Shown here piece by piece: positions 39,568-48,394 of a stretch of 64,000 bases of DNA. A program made the translations under genes and the position numbers. The DNA lies in assembly GCA_963838735.1 (NCBI GenBank), contig CAWISG010000001.1, positions 62,001 to 126,000 of the forward strand, in the 5' to 3' direction. The notes beneath the pieces are model-generated. The model was not told the origin of the DNA and did not search any database. It was given only the letters and a program-made list of their open reading frames with translations. The first letter of the stretch is position 1; the number at the start of each line of letters is the position of its first letter. Origin of the DNA: Parerythrobacter_A sp963838735. GTDB lineage: Bacteria; Pseudomonadota; Alphaproteobacteria; Sphingomonadales; Sphingomonadaceae.

Positions 39568-40989
39568 ATGAACTTCGCCGATCTCGGCCTTTCCCCCGAC
39601 CTGCTCAAAGCCGTTGCGGACGCCGGTTACACCGAACCCACCGCCATTCAGGCAGAAGCCATTCCACCGGTGCTGATGATGAAGGACATCATTGGCATCG
39701 CGCAAACCGGCACCGGCAAGACGGCAGGCTTCGTGCTGCCAATGATCGACATCATGGCAAGCGGGCGCCGCCGCGCGCTTATGCCGCGTTCGCTGATTCT
39801 GGAACCGACGCGCGAACTGGCGGCGCAAGTGGCCGAGAACTTCGAGAAATACGGCAAGAACCACGATTTGAAAATGGCGCTGCTTATCGGCGGCGTGCAA
39901 ATGGGCGATCAGGTCAAGGCGCTGAACGAGGGCGTTGATGTGCTGATCGCCACACCGGGTCGGCTTATGGACCTGTTCGAGCGAGGCAAGATTCTGCTAA
40001 ACGGCTGCGAGCTGCTGGTGATCGACGAGGCGGACCGGATGCTCGACATGGGCTTCATCCCCGATATCGAATTCATCTGCGACAAGCTGCCAGAAACGCG
40101 ACAGACGATGCTGTTTTCGGCGACCATGCCGCCGCCCATCGAAAAGCTGGCGAAGACGTTTCTCAACAATCCCAAGCGCATCGAAGTCAGCCGGGCGGCC
40201 AGCACGAACAAGGATATTACGGCATTCAAAGTGCCGGTAGCTCCGCGCAAGAAGCTCGAAACACTGGAATGGCTCCTGCGGAATGACCACGTCGAAACCG
40301 CCATCGTGTTTTCCAACCGCAAGACGACCGTGCGCGAACTGAACAAGTCGTTGCAGAAAAGCGGGTTCATGAGCGGCGAGATTCACGGCGATATCGACCA
40401 GGCGACGCGCAACCAGGAACTGGAACGGTTCAAGACCGGCGACATGAATATCCTGGTCGCCAGCGACGTCGCGGCGCGGGGGCTGGACATCAAGGGCGTC
40501 AGCCACGTCTTCAACTACGACACCCCGTGGCACCCGGACGATTATGTGCATCGCATCGGACGCACCGGTCGTGCCGGGGCGAAGGGTCGCGCCTTCACCT
40601 TCGTTACCGACGCCGATGCGGAAGCCATCGAGAATGTCGAGAAGCTGACCGGTGGGGTCATCCCCATATTCGGCAAGGATGATGTGCGGGTCGATATCGC
40701 GCCGGCCAAGGCGGTTCAGGCAAGCAGCGAAGCGAAACGCGAACGTCCGGCGAAGCGTGAGAACGATGCTGAGGACGTGCGGCCCAAACGGGCGCGTGGA
40801 CGCAAGACACCGGAACGCGTGGAGGAACAGCCCGAACCGAAACCCCGGACCAAAGCCGCTGCTCGCAGCAATGCAACGCCGCGAGATGCCAAGCCCGCCC
40901 GCAAGGCGCGTCGCGACGGCGAACCGCCGGTGCCAGCCGGAGAATGGAACGGCCCGAAACCCGACTTCCTCGGCGTCGGTTTCGATTAA
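39568..40989 (+). CDS. rhlE: DEAD-box RNA helicase, RhlE type
   Basis: 473 residues from ATG 39568 (upstream frame to 39457 is not family-like). The helicase core at 1-375 shows the Q-motif FADLGLSPDLLKAV, AQTGTGKTAGFVLP, PTRELAAQV, LVIDEADRMLDMGF, LFSATMPP, IVFSNRKTTV, ASDVAARGLDI and HRIGRTGRAG. The last ~95 residues are a basic, disordered tail (AKRERPAKRENDAEDVRP) that probably increases RNA binding. Roles in ribosome maturation and RNA decay, cold-linked in many bacteria. Preceded by 163 bases without a gene. Confidence 0.93.
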   Translation: MNFADLGLSPDLLKAVADAGYTEPTAIQAEAIPPVLMMKDIIGIAQTGTGKTAGFVLPMIDIMASGRRRALMPRSLILEPTRELAAQVAENFEKYGKNHDLKMALLIGGVQMGDQVKALNEGVDVLIATPGRLMDLFERGKILLNGCELLVIDEADRMLDMGFIPDIEFICDKLPETRQTMLFSATMPPPIEKLAKTFLNNPKRIEVSRAASTNKDITAFKVPVAPRKKLETLEWLLRNDHVETAIVFSNRKTTVRELNKSLQKSGFMSGEIHGDIDQATRNQELERFKTGDMNILVASDVAARGLDIKGVSHVFNYDTPWHPDDYVHRIGRTGRAGAKGRAFTFVTDADAEAIENVEKLTGGVIPIFGKDDVRVDIAPAKAVQASSEAKRERPAKRENDAEDVRPKRARGRKTPERVEEQPEPKPRTKAAARSNATPRDAKPARKARRDGEPPVPAGEWNGPKPDFLGVGFD

Positions 40990-41035
40990 CGCACCCGTAT
41001 CTATTTTTTTAAGCTGTTCGACGAAGGCCAGTCTT

Positions 41036-41824
41036 ATGTTCCGCACCCTTACACTTACAACCTGCGTCCTGATTGCCAGTGCCATGCCCACCGTGGCAGC
41101 GGCGCAGGATGACGCCGGATCACGCACCCGTATTGCCCTTGGTCCGCAACTGGTGCCGCAATATCCCGGTGCCGATAGCGTCGTAGTACGACCGCTGATC
41201 GATATTGCACGAGGCCGCACCGATCAGGACTTCGCGTTCGAAGCGGTGGACGAAAGTTTCGGGGTCACGTTGCTGCGGGGCGAAGGTTTCAAGGTCGGGC
41301 CATCGCTAGGATTTCAGGGCAAGCGGCGTTCGAGCGACGTCGGCGGTGTGCTGCCGGAAGTCGGTTTCAGCTTCGAAATAGGGGGCTTTGCGCAGTATGA
41401 CCTCAGCGACAATTTTCGGGTCCGGGGTGAAGTGAGACAGGGCGTTTCCGGCCATGACGGCCTGATCGCGAATGTATCCGCAGATGTCGTGCTGCGTAGC
41501 GGCGACGATACCGTCTTTTCGGCAGGTCCGCGCGTTACCCTAGCCGACGATACGTATCAGAACGCGTATTTCGGGGTCGCACCCGCCGATGCGTTTGCGT
41601 CAGGCTTGCCTGCCTACGATGCTGGCGGCGGCGTGCAGTCGGTGGGGGGAACGGTCGGCTTAATTCAGCAGTTCACCCCGCACTGGGGCATCTACAGCTA
41701 TGCTAAATATGACCGCCTCGTCAGCGATGCGGCGAACTCCCCCGTCGTTGCGGCATTCGGGTCGCGCAACCAGTATTCGGGCGGCGTCGCTCTGACCTAC
41801 ACCTTCGATGGTGGCCTGTTCTAG
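41036..41824 (+). CDS. MipA/OmpV family outer-membrane protein
   Basis: 262 residues from ATG 41036, with GAAGG about 9 bases upstream. Signal peptide MFRTLTLTTCVLIASAMPTVAAA, then an outer-membrane beta-barrel with alternating aromatic strands: IALGPQLVPQYPGADSVVV, FKVGPSLGFQGKRRSSDV, NQYSGGVALTYTFDG and a terminal aromatic (F). MipA in E. coli links murein hydrolases and synthases at the outer membrane; other members are porin-like. 46 bases after rhlE. Confidence 0.85.
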   Translation: MFRTLTLTTCVLIASAMPTVAAAQDDAGSRTRIALGPQLVPQYPGADSVVVRPLIDIARGRTDQDFAFEAVDESFGVTLLRGEGFKVGPSLGFQGKRRSSDVGGVLPEVGFSFEIGGFAQYDLSDNFRVRGEVRQGVSGHDGLIANVSADVVLRSGDDTVFSAGPRVTLADDTYQNAYFGVAPADAFASGLPAYDAGGGVQSVGGTVGLIQQFTPHWGIYSYAKYDRLVSDAANSPVVAAFGSRNQYSGGVALTYTFDGGLF

Positions 41825-41828
41825 CGCG

Positions 41829-44141
41829 TCACGCTGCTTTCACGAAGCTGTCGATCACGCGCTTTACACCGGCGGTTTCGAATTCGATTTCCAGCTTGTT
41901 GCCTTCGTGGTCCATCACGAAGCCATAGCCAAACTTGTCATGAAATACCCGCTGTCCCACCGCGATATCCGGGCGCGGGGTAGCAGCGAAACTGGCGGCG
42001 CTCCGGCGCGATTCGGAAATCTTCGCCTGCTTGGTTTCGTAGCCTGTCGCCAGCGCCCGCTGCCATCCGGGACCACGCGCTTTGGAATGGTCGGGCCGTT
42101 CAGTGCTGACATGCGCAAACGGATCGTCGTTTTCGCTCCAGTTCGCGCGCCAGAGGGAGGCACCGCCGCTCATCGTGGTTTCGCTCGCGATATGCTCGTC
42201 GGGCAATTCTTCGATGAAACGGCTGGGGATGGAGCTGGTCCATTGCCCGTAAATGCGCCGGTTCGCCGCGTGTAGAATGGTGCAATGGCGTTTGGCTCGC
42301 GTAATGGCGACATAGGCGAGACGGCGTTCCTCTTCCAGAGAAGCCAAACCGCCTTCGTCCAGCGCCCGCTGGCTGGGAAATACGCCTTCTTCCCAACCGG
42401 GCAGGAAGACATTGTCAAATTCCAGCCCCTTCGCCGCATGCATTGTCATGATGGTCACCGTCTCGGCATTATCGCCACGGTCATTGTCCATCACCAGGCT
42501 AACGTGCTCCAAAAAGTCACCCAGCGTGTCGTATTCCTCCATTGCGCGGGCCAGTTCGGACAGGTTCTCGATGCGGCCCTTGGCTTCCGGCGTTCGCTCC
42601 GCTTCCAACATGACGTCGTAGCCGCTTTCGTCCATCACCTGTCGTAGCAATTCGGCCGGCGACAGGCCGTCCGCGATCTCGCGCCAATGCAGGAACTTGC
42701 GCATCAAATCGCCGATGGTATTGGCGGCTCGCTTAGGCAACTCGTCGCTATCGGCAAGGTCGAGCGAGGCGGCAGCCAGCGGCATTTGCGTGCGGCGCGC
42801 GTGTTGGTGCATCTTCTCCAGCGTCTTGGCGCCCAGACCACGCTTTGGCTGGTTGTAGATGCGCTCGAACGCCAGATCGTCCTGCGGTTGTGCCACCACG
42901 CGCAAATAAGCCAGCGCGTCGCGAATTTCTGCGCGTTCGTAGAACCGGAAACCGCCGATGATCTTGTAAGCGAGGCCGATCTGGATGAAGCGGTCTTCGA
43001 ACTCGCGCGTCTGGTATTGCGCACGCACGAGGATGGCGACTTCGTCGAGCGAAGCGCCTTCGCGTTCTATCCGCTCGATTTCCTCGCCGACGCGGCGCGC
43101 TTCTTCGGGTCCGTCCCAGATGCCGATCACGCGCACCGGATCGCCGCCATTGTGTTGCGTCCACAAGGTTTTGCCCAGCCGTTCGCTGTTTGCCCCAATC
43201 AGGCCCGATGCCGCACCCAGAATGTGCGGTGTGGACCGATAGTTTTGCTCCAGCTTGACAACTTTCGCGCCGGGGAAATCCTTCTCGAACTTCAGAATAT
43301 TGGCCACTTCCGCGCCGCGCCACGAATAGATCGACTGGTCATCGTCGCCCACCACGCAGATGTTCTTGTGCTCCTGCGCCAGCAGCCGCAGCCACAGATA
43401 CTGGACCTGATTGGTGTCCTGATATTCGTCCACGAGAATATATTTGAACCGCTTGCGATATTGCGCCAGCACCTCCGGCTCGTTGCGCAGGATGTTCAGC
43501 ATGTGCAGCAGCAAGTCGCCGAAATCGCAGGCGTTCAGCGTCTTAAGCCGTTCCTGATAAGCGCGATACAGTTGCTGGCCCTTGCCGTTGGCATAGGCTT
43601 CATTTTCGGCGGCATCGAGATCCGGCGGGTTCAGGCCGCGGTTCTTCCAGCGATCGATCAGTCCGGCAAGCTGCCGTGCGGGCCAACGTTTGTCGTCGAT
43701 CTCGGCATCGGCGATCAGCGTCTTGAGCAGGCGCAGCTGGTCGTCAGTGTCGATGATGGTGTAATTGGATTGCAGGCCGACCAGTTCGGCATGGCGACGC
43801 AGCATGCGTGCGCCGATGGAATGGAACGTGCCGAGCCACGGCATCCCCTCAACCGCATCGCCGATATGCCCGCCGACCCGCTCGCGCATTTCGCGCGCGG
43901 CCTTGTTGGTGAAGGTGACGCACAGGATCTCGCTGGGCCATGCGCGGCGGGTAGCGACAAGATGGGCAAGACGTGCGGTCAACGCTGCGGTCTTGCCTGT
44001 GCCCGCGCCTGCCAGCATCAGTACCGGCCCCTCGGTTGTCAGCACAGCCTCGCGCTGCGGTTCGTTCAGACGCGCGGCATAGGCGGGCACGTCGCTTTCG
44101 CTGCGCACAGCGGGAAGGGTTTCAGGGTTGGACATGGGCAT
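41829..44141 (-). CDS. pcrA: ATP-dependent DNA helicase, UvrD/PcrA type
   Basis: 770 residues. SF1 3'-5' helicase for nucleotide-excision repair and removal of RecA filaments. LNEPQREAVLTTEGPVLMLA is the Q-motif region, AGAGTGKTAALTARLA Walker A, ILVDEYQDTNQVQYLWLRLL motif II, DDDQSIYSWRGAEVANIL motif III and VTIMTMHAAKGLEFDNVF motif V. The C-terminus ends in a small RNAP-contact-type beta domain (GQRVFHDKFGYGFVMDHEG). Codon use normal. Convergent with mipA (4 bases), divergent from the GFA gene. Confidence 0.93.
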   Translation of the reverse strand: MPMSNPETLPAVRSESDVPAYAARLNEPQREAVLTTEGPVLMLAGAGTGKTAALTARLAHLVATRRAWPSEILCVTFTNKAAREMRERVGGHIGDAVEGMPWLGTFHSIGARMLRRHAELVGLQSNYTIIDTDDQLRLLKTLIADAEIDDKRWPARQLAGLIDRWKNRGLNPPDLDAAENEAYANGKGQQLYRAYQERLKTLNACDFGDLLLHMLNILRNEPEVLAQYRKRFKYILVDEYQDTNQVQYLWLRLLAQEHKNICVVGDDDQSIYSWRGAEVANILKFEKDFPGAKVVKLEQNYRSTPHILGAASGLIGANSERLGKTLWTQHNGGDPVRVIGIWDGPEEARRVGEEIERIEREGASLDEVAILVRAQYQTREFEDRFIQIGLAYKIIGGFRFYERAEIRDALAYLRVVAQPQDDLAFERIYNQPKRGLGAKTLEKMHQHARRTQMPLAAASLDLADSDELPKRAANTIGDLMRKFLHWREIADGLSPAELLRQVMDESGYDVMLEAERTPEAKGRIENLSELARAMEEYDTLGDFLEHVSLVMDNDRGDNAETVTIMTMHAAKGLEFDNVFLPGWEEGVFPSQRALDEGGLASLEEERRLAYVAITRAKRHCTILHAANRRIYGQWTSSIPSRFIEELPDEHIASETTMSGGASLWRANWSENDDPFAHVSTERPDHSKARGPGWQRALATGYETKQAKISESRRSAASFAATPRPDIAVGQRVFHDKFGYGFVMDHEGNKLEIEFETAGVKRVIDSFVKAA

Positions 44142-44191
44142 GTGAACAGCTAGGGAACAGGCGGGTGTCTGGCAAGACGGAGGGAGTAGCG

Positions 44192-44608
44192 ATGCCTGAC
44201 CTTACTGGCGAACTTACCGGCGGCTGCCATTGCGGCGCGCTCCGATACGAGATCACCGGCGATGTGCTGAACCATTCGCTGTGCCATTGCGTCGATTGCC
44301 GCCGCTCCAGCGGCGCGCCGATGGTCGGCTGGGCGATGCTGCCAGACAGCGCGCTGACCGTGACCGGCGAGCCGACGATCTATGCCAGCAGCGAGCATGC
44401 ACGGCGTTATTTCTGCATCCAGTGCGGCACGGGCCTGTTCTATTCCAACGAGTTGTTGATCCCCGGCATGGTGGATGTGCAGACGGCCACGCTGGACGAA
44501 CCGCAAGACTTGCCTGCCGAAGCGCATATCCAGGTGGCGGAACGGATCGGCTGGATGGCGAATGCGCATCGCCTGCCGATGTTCGACAGGTATCCGCCAG
44601 CCGATTGA
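44192..44608 (+). CDS. GFA-domain zinc protein
   Basis: 138 residues from ATG 44192 (GGAGGG upstream). The glutathione-dependent formaldehyde-activating fold carries three cysteine clusters: GGCHCGALRYE, LCHCVDCRRSSGAP and RYFCIQCGTGLF, binding two zinc ions. Formaldehyde activation has been questioned for this family; the substrate is unknown. Divergent from pcrA with 50 bases between the starts. Confidence 0.85.
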   Translation: MPDLTGELTGGCHCGALRYEITGDVLNHSLCHCVDCRRSSGAPMVGWAMLPDSALTVTGEPTIYASSEHARRYFCIQCGTGLFYSNELLIPGMVDVQTATLDEPQDLPAEAHIQVAERIGWMANAHRLPMFDRYPPAD

Positions 44609-44800
44609 CGTTACGGTATCGCGGCGTTTCGGCCGATTTACGGCACAGGAACCGACCGCCTGAGTGTGGGCGTCGGTGAAACTCTGCGGACATTTGCCAA
44701 TCCGGATCGACTTCGCCAGACGAGACTCACCGTGCGTCAGATGCGGGTCGAACAACCTATGTCACGTGCGTTGCGCAGGGAACCAGAAAAGGAAAATCCC

Positions 44801-45208
44801 ATGCGCTTCAATTCTGTCCTTAAGACGTCTGGCGTCGCGTTGTTGGCCATGCCGATCGCAGCCTCGGCTCAACCGGTAGCGAACGCTCCGCCGCCCGCGC
44901 CGGATGCGATGCCGCCGCAAGTCGAGGAGCCGATGGAAGACCAGGCTCAGACCACCGATCCGGTCCTGTCGCCCGAAGCCGATGCCTACGCGATTGCGCT
45001 GCCGCCCAAGCGCCGCGCGCTATTCATGCGGCTGACCGCGCAGGACCGCGCGCGCCTGATTGCCATGACCGAAGCCGAACAGGCGGAAGCGTGGCAGACT
45101 ATCGAGGCAATGGTAGCCGACGAAACGATACGCCCCGATAATCCCGCCCCAAAGCCTGCACCGCAGAGTGATAGCGAGCCGGAAGAGCAGACGGGCGACC
45201 CCGACTAG
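44801..45208 (+). CDS. hypothetical periplasmic protein
   Basis: 135 residues from ATG 44801 with AAAGGAAAA just upstream. Signal peptide MRFNSVLKTSGVALLAMPIA, cleavage after ASAQP. The mature protein has a proline/alanine-rich start, a conserved-looking centre (ALPPKRRALFMRLTAQDRAR, LIAMTEAEQAEAWQTIEAM) and an acidic disordered tail. Family not recognised. Its stop overlaps the end of rsmD by 4 bases on the opposite strand. Confidence 0.6.
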   Translation: MRFNSVLKTSGVALLAMPIAASAQPVANAPPPAPDAMPPQVEEPMEDQAQTTDPVLSPEADAYAIALPPKRRALFMRLTAQDRARLIAMTEAEQAEAWQTIEAMVADETIRPDNPAPKPAPQSDSEPEEQTGDPD

Positions 45209-45771
45209 TCCGTCACTTCCATAACCAGGTCGGCAGGGCGATACAGCGTCAGCTTCGCCTTGCCGACATTGCGTGTCGCATCGATGTCGAGACCTTTCAC
45301 TGCCGCCACCTCGCCGCGTGATGTTTCCAGCGCGATCCAGCAGGCCAGCCCGATCCAGCCCAACCGCTGCAATCGCTCCAGCGCGACGACACCCGCACCG
45401 GTTTGATAAGGCGGGTCCAACAGGATGAGGTCAAACTGTGTTTTTGCCGGTCCCAACTCAAGCACCGAACCGGCGCGCACCTCGCACCGCCGGCGTGCAT
45501 CGAGCGTGGCTATGTTGGCGCGAATGGCGTCGAGCGCAGCGCCGTCACGCTCGACGAACACGCAATGCGCCGCACCGCGCGAAAGCGCCTCCAATCCCAG
45601 CGCACCGGATCCGGCAAACAGGTCCAGCACGGTCAGTTCGGCAAAGCCGCCCAAGCGGCTGGCCAGCATCGAAAACAGCGTTTCGCGCGTGCGGTCGCCG
45701 GTTGGTCGGGTGACTTCGCCCTTTGGCGTGGCCAGCTTGCGCCCCCGCCAATCGCCCGCGATAATTCTCAT
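45205..45771 (-). CDS. rsmD: 16S rRNA (guanine966-N2)-methyltransferase
   Basis: 188 residues. MRIIAGDWRGRKLATPKG start is typical; VLDLFAGSGALGLEALSRGA is the SAM-binding motif I and LILLDPPYQTG the catalytic DPPY motif for exocyclic amine methylation. Its ATG overlaps the end of rluB by 4 bases, so the two rRNA-modification enzymes are co-translated. Confidence 0.92.
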   Translation of the reverse strand: MRIIAGDWRGRKLATPKGEVTRPTGDRTRETLFSMLASRLGGFAELTVLDLFAGSGALGLEALSRGAAHCVFVERDGAALDAIRANIATLDARRRCEVRAGSVLELGPAKTQFDLILLDPPYQTGAGVVALERLQRLGWIGLACWIALETSRGEVAAVKGLDIDATRNVGKAKLTLYRPADLVMEVTD

Positions 45772-46542
45772 GCCTTAACCGGCTTCAGCCCGCTGCGGAA
45801 ACGGTCGATGTCCTGCTTGCGGATTTCGACCGCCTGGCCGCGTGGCAAGTCGGAGAGGCCGAACGGACCGTAGGCGGTTCGGACCAGCCGGTTCACTTTC
45901 AGACCCAGCCATTCCAGCACCCGTCTCACTTCGCGGTTCTTGCCTTCGGTAATCGTCACTTCGATCCACTGGTTGCGGCCCGAACTGCGCTCCTTGTTAG
46001 CGTTGATCGGGCCGTAGCGCATTCCGTCGATGGTGACGCCGTCCATCAATCTCTCCAGCGCGTCCTGCGAAACCTCGCCAAAGGCACGGGCGCGATAGGT
46101 GCGCGGGATGTTGCTCGACGGCAGCTCCATCTCACGTTTCAGGGCGCCGTCATTGGTCAGCAGCAACAGACCCTCGGTATTCAGATCGAGCCGTCCGACC
46201 GGCATCACGCGACCGGCATCGAGCGGGCAGGGTATTGCGCAGAGCGGTATAGATCGTAGGGCGACCCGAAAAGTCGCGCTCGGCCGTCAGCAGGCCGGTC
46301 GGCTTGTGGAACGCGAACAGCCGCGTGCGGTCCGCCTTGTCCACCGGCTTGCCGTCCACGGTCACACCGCGCAGCGTTTCGATAATGGTGGCGGGGGTCT
46401 GCAGCACGTCGCCGTTGAGCGCCACGCGCCCCTCGCCGATCATGCGTTCCACTTCGCGGCGGCTGGCGACGCCGGCCCGCGCGAGCAGTTTGGCAATGCG
46501 GTGTCCTTCGGGACGCGGCGCGGCGGGGTCATAGCTGGTCAT
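45768..46542 (-). CDS. rluB: 23S rRNA pseudouridine synthase, RluB/RsuA family, with a frameshift
   Basis: About 257 residues when joined. The N-terminal frame (ATG 46542) has the S4 RNA-binding domain RIAKLLARAGVASRREVERM and ends properly at about TIYTALRNTLPA. The C-terminal frame continues MPVGRLDLNTEGLLLLTND, with the catalytic Asp in GRLDLNTEGL, and VRRVLEWLGLKVNRL. One extra base near 46223 separates them; without it the text reads LPADAGRVMPVGRLD. Pair with rsmD. Which of the RsuA, RluB or RluE positions it modifies is a guess from similarity. Confidence 0.85.
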
Positions 46543-46656
46543 GGGGTGGCGATAGCTGCGTTGAGGCGTGTACGATAGCCGTCCGGATACCAAAGGTCAG
46601 GGATAGAAGTACCGCGTGTCGCGTTCAGGCATCATAACACCATAACGGAGAACATT

Positions 46657-47094
46657 ATGAGCAACGGATTGAATGCACTCGAAACACTGACCGACACCAC
46701 CATCGACAGCGTACTCGGATACGAAAAGGCGGCGGAAGCAGCGACGAATGCTCAACTGGCGCAAACCTTGCGCGAAAGCGCGCAGGAACGCCGGCAGCTG
46801 GTCGGCCAAATGAATGCGCAGATCGTCCAGATGGGCGGCACGGCGCGTGAAGACGGTTCGTTTTCGGGTGGCGCGCACCGCGTGTGGACCGACATTACGA
46901 CGGCGTTCGGCGATAAAAACGAAGGCGCCGTAGAACGGGTCGAAGAAGGCGAGGACTATCTGAAAGAGAAGTTCGAGGCGGCTCTGAAGGACGATTCGCT
47001 GCCCGCGCCGGCGCGTCAGATCGTGCAGCAGGGCTACACACAGGTTTGCGAAGGCGAGCGCATGGCGGACCGGCTGACCAGCCAATTCGACTGA
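46657..47094 (+). CDS. PA2169-family four-helix-bundle protein (DUF2383)
   Basis: 145 residues from ATG 46657. A ferritin-like helical protein: LTDTTIDSVLGYEKAAEAA, LRESAQERRQLVGQMNAQI, then a short loop and ERVEEGEDYLKEKFEAAL. No signal peptide. The family is stress-related in some proteobacteria, with no confirmed activity. Monocistronic, with its own terminator. Confidence 0.85.
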   Translation: MSNGLNALETLTDTTIDSVLGYEKAAEAATNAQLAQTLRESAQERRQLVGQMNAQIVQMGGTAREDGSFSGGAHRVWTDITTAFGDKNEGAVERVEEGEDYLKEKFEAALKDDSLPAPARQIVQQGYTQVCEGERMADRLTSQFD

Positions 47095-47114
47095 CGCTGC
47101 AGTCGAGCAAATGC

Positions 47115-47151
47115 AAAGCTCCGTCCGGTTCACGCCGGGCGGGGCTTTTTT
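47115..47151 (+). terminator. rho-independent terminator after the DUF2383 gene
   Basis: An imperfect GC-rich stem, AAAGCTCCGTCCGG against CCGGGCGGGGCTTT with loop TTCACG, is followed by TTTTTT. It may serve both strands, as the Rieske gene ends just 7 bases further. Confidence 0.75.
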
Positions 47152-47157
47152 GCATCT

Positions 47158-48318
47158 TCAGCTGGAGGCGATTGCCCGCGTCACTTCGTCATGGAACCGC
47201 GCCACGCCGCCTTCCAGCGTGCCCAGTGTCAGGTGTTCCAGCGCACCGCTTTCGAGCCCTTGCTGCCCCAGCTCGGCTGCGCGAAAGTCCTCGCTGGCGA
47301 AAACGCCCTCATCCAGCAATTTCCAGCTTCGCTCCCAATGGGCCGAGGCCTTTTCGTCGGCAGGCGCTTCGGGAATGAGCATTGTGTTTTCAACAAGCGT
47401 ACTGCGCTCGTTCTGCGGCAGGACCACCATGACATTGAGGTAATCCGGGCTTGGAATGACAAGACAGCCGGTCAGTGTCTGATACGCGAAGGTAACGTGC
47501 CGACGCACCGCCGCCATATCCCCCACGTCCATTCCCGCCATGTTGTCGACACGGCCTACGGCGGAGCGGGCATGCGGGCCAATCATGTCGCCTGCGGTCA
47601 CGCCATCCTTGAAGAACGGCCCGATCGTTTGCGCGTGAAGGCGCGTGACGTGATAGCTTTCCAGAAACGCATCCATGATGAGCTTCCAGTTCGCGGCAAC
47701 CGTATGCGTGCGGCGGCGGAACACAACCGAGTCCGCCATTCCGAGTGCGGCGAAATCGTCGCCCAGTATGGCAGCGTCCGCAAAGTCAGCATCTTTTGCA
47801 CCCGCGTACCAGATCGCGCCGCCTGCTTCGTAGCTTGGCAGTTCCCGCAAACCCATCCTTGCCTTGTCGAGGCCAGGAAAGGTTTCGGGGCGGGGCACAC
47901 CTTGCAGCGATCCGTCGAGGCGATAGGTCCATGCGTGATAAGGGCACACCAGCCGGGGCGCGCATCGCACTGCCTCCCCTTCGACCAGCCGTGTGCCACG
48001 ATGGCGGCAGACGTTCAGGAAGACGCCCGCGCGCCCATCCGTATCGCGAACCAGCAATAGGGGTTGCCCGGTTCCGTCATGCGGCATTACGCTGCCGGGT
48101 TCCAGCAGGACGGCGCTCGGCATGATCAGCCGGGGTTGCCGGTCGAACAATAGCGATTTTTCCGCATTCCATTGTACCGGGTCGGTATAGACGCTTGCAG
48201 GAACGGTGCGGATCCCGCCCTTGGGACGCGCGGTATTGCGCGCAACCTCCTCGACCAACGCGCGCTGGCCGGCAGTTGGCTGCCGGGTGGTGGCCTCACG
48301 GGTGTCGACGGCGTTCAT
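47158..48318 (-). CDS. Rieske-type aromatic ring-hydroxylating oxygenase, alpha subunit
   Basis: 386 residues from ATG 48318; the longer frame to 48540 overlaps the divergent ampG gene. Rieske 2Fe-2S motif: VCRHRGTRL and CPYHAWTYRLDG (CxH...CxxH). Catalytic domain: NWKLIMDAFLESYHVTRLH, with the mononuclear-iron His pair and a conserved Asp. Reductase or ferredoxin partners are not adjacent. The family includes carnitine, betaine and aromatic oxygenases; the substrate cannot be predicted. A 76-base gap separates it from the AmpG gene. Confidence 0.88.
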   Translation of the reverse strand: MNAVDTREATTRQPTAGQRALVEEVARNTARPKGGIRTVPASVYTDPVQWNAEKSLLFDRQPRLIMPSAVLLEPGSVMPHDGTGQPLLLVRDTDGRAGVFLNVCRHRGTRLVEGEAVRCAPRLVCPYHAWTYRLDGSLQGVPRPETFPGLDKARMGLRELPSYEAGGAIWYAGAKDADFADAAILGDDFAALGMADSVVFRRRTHTVAANWKLIMDAFLESYHVTRLHAQTIGPFFKDGVTAGDMIGPHARSAVGRVDNMAGMDVGDMAAVRRHVTFAYQTLTGCLVIPSPDYLNVMVVLPQNERSTLVENTMLIPEAPADEKASAHWERSWKLLDEGVFASEDFRAAELGQQGLESGALEHLTLGTLEGGVARFHDEVTRAIASS

Positions 48319-48394
48319 CTGCGGCTTCCTATGCGCGGGACGGACAGCTAGTGTTGCCGATGTAAGTACGAAAAAGCAAAAGGCGTATTCCCGA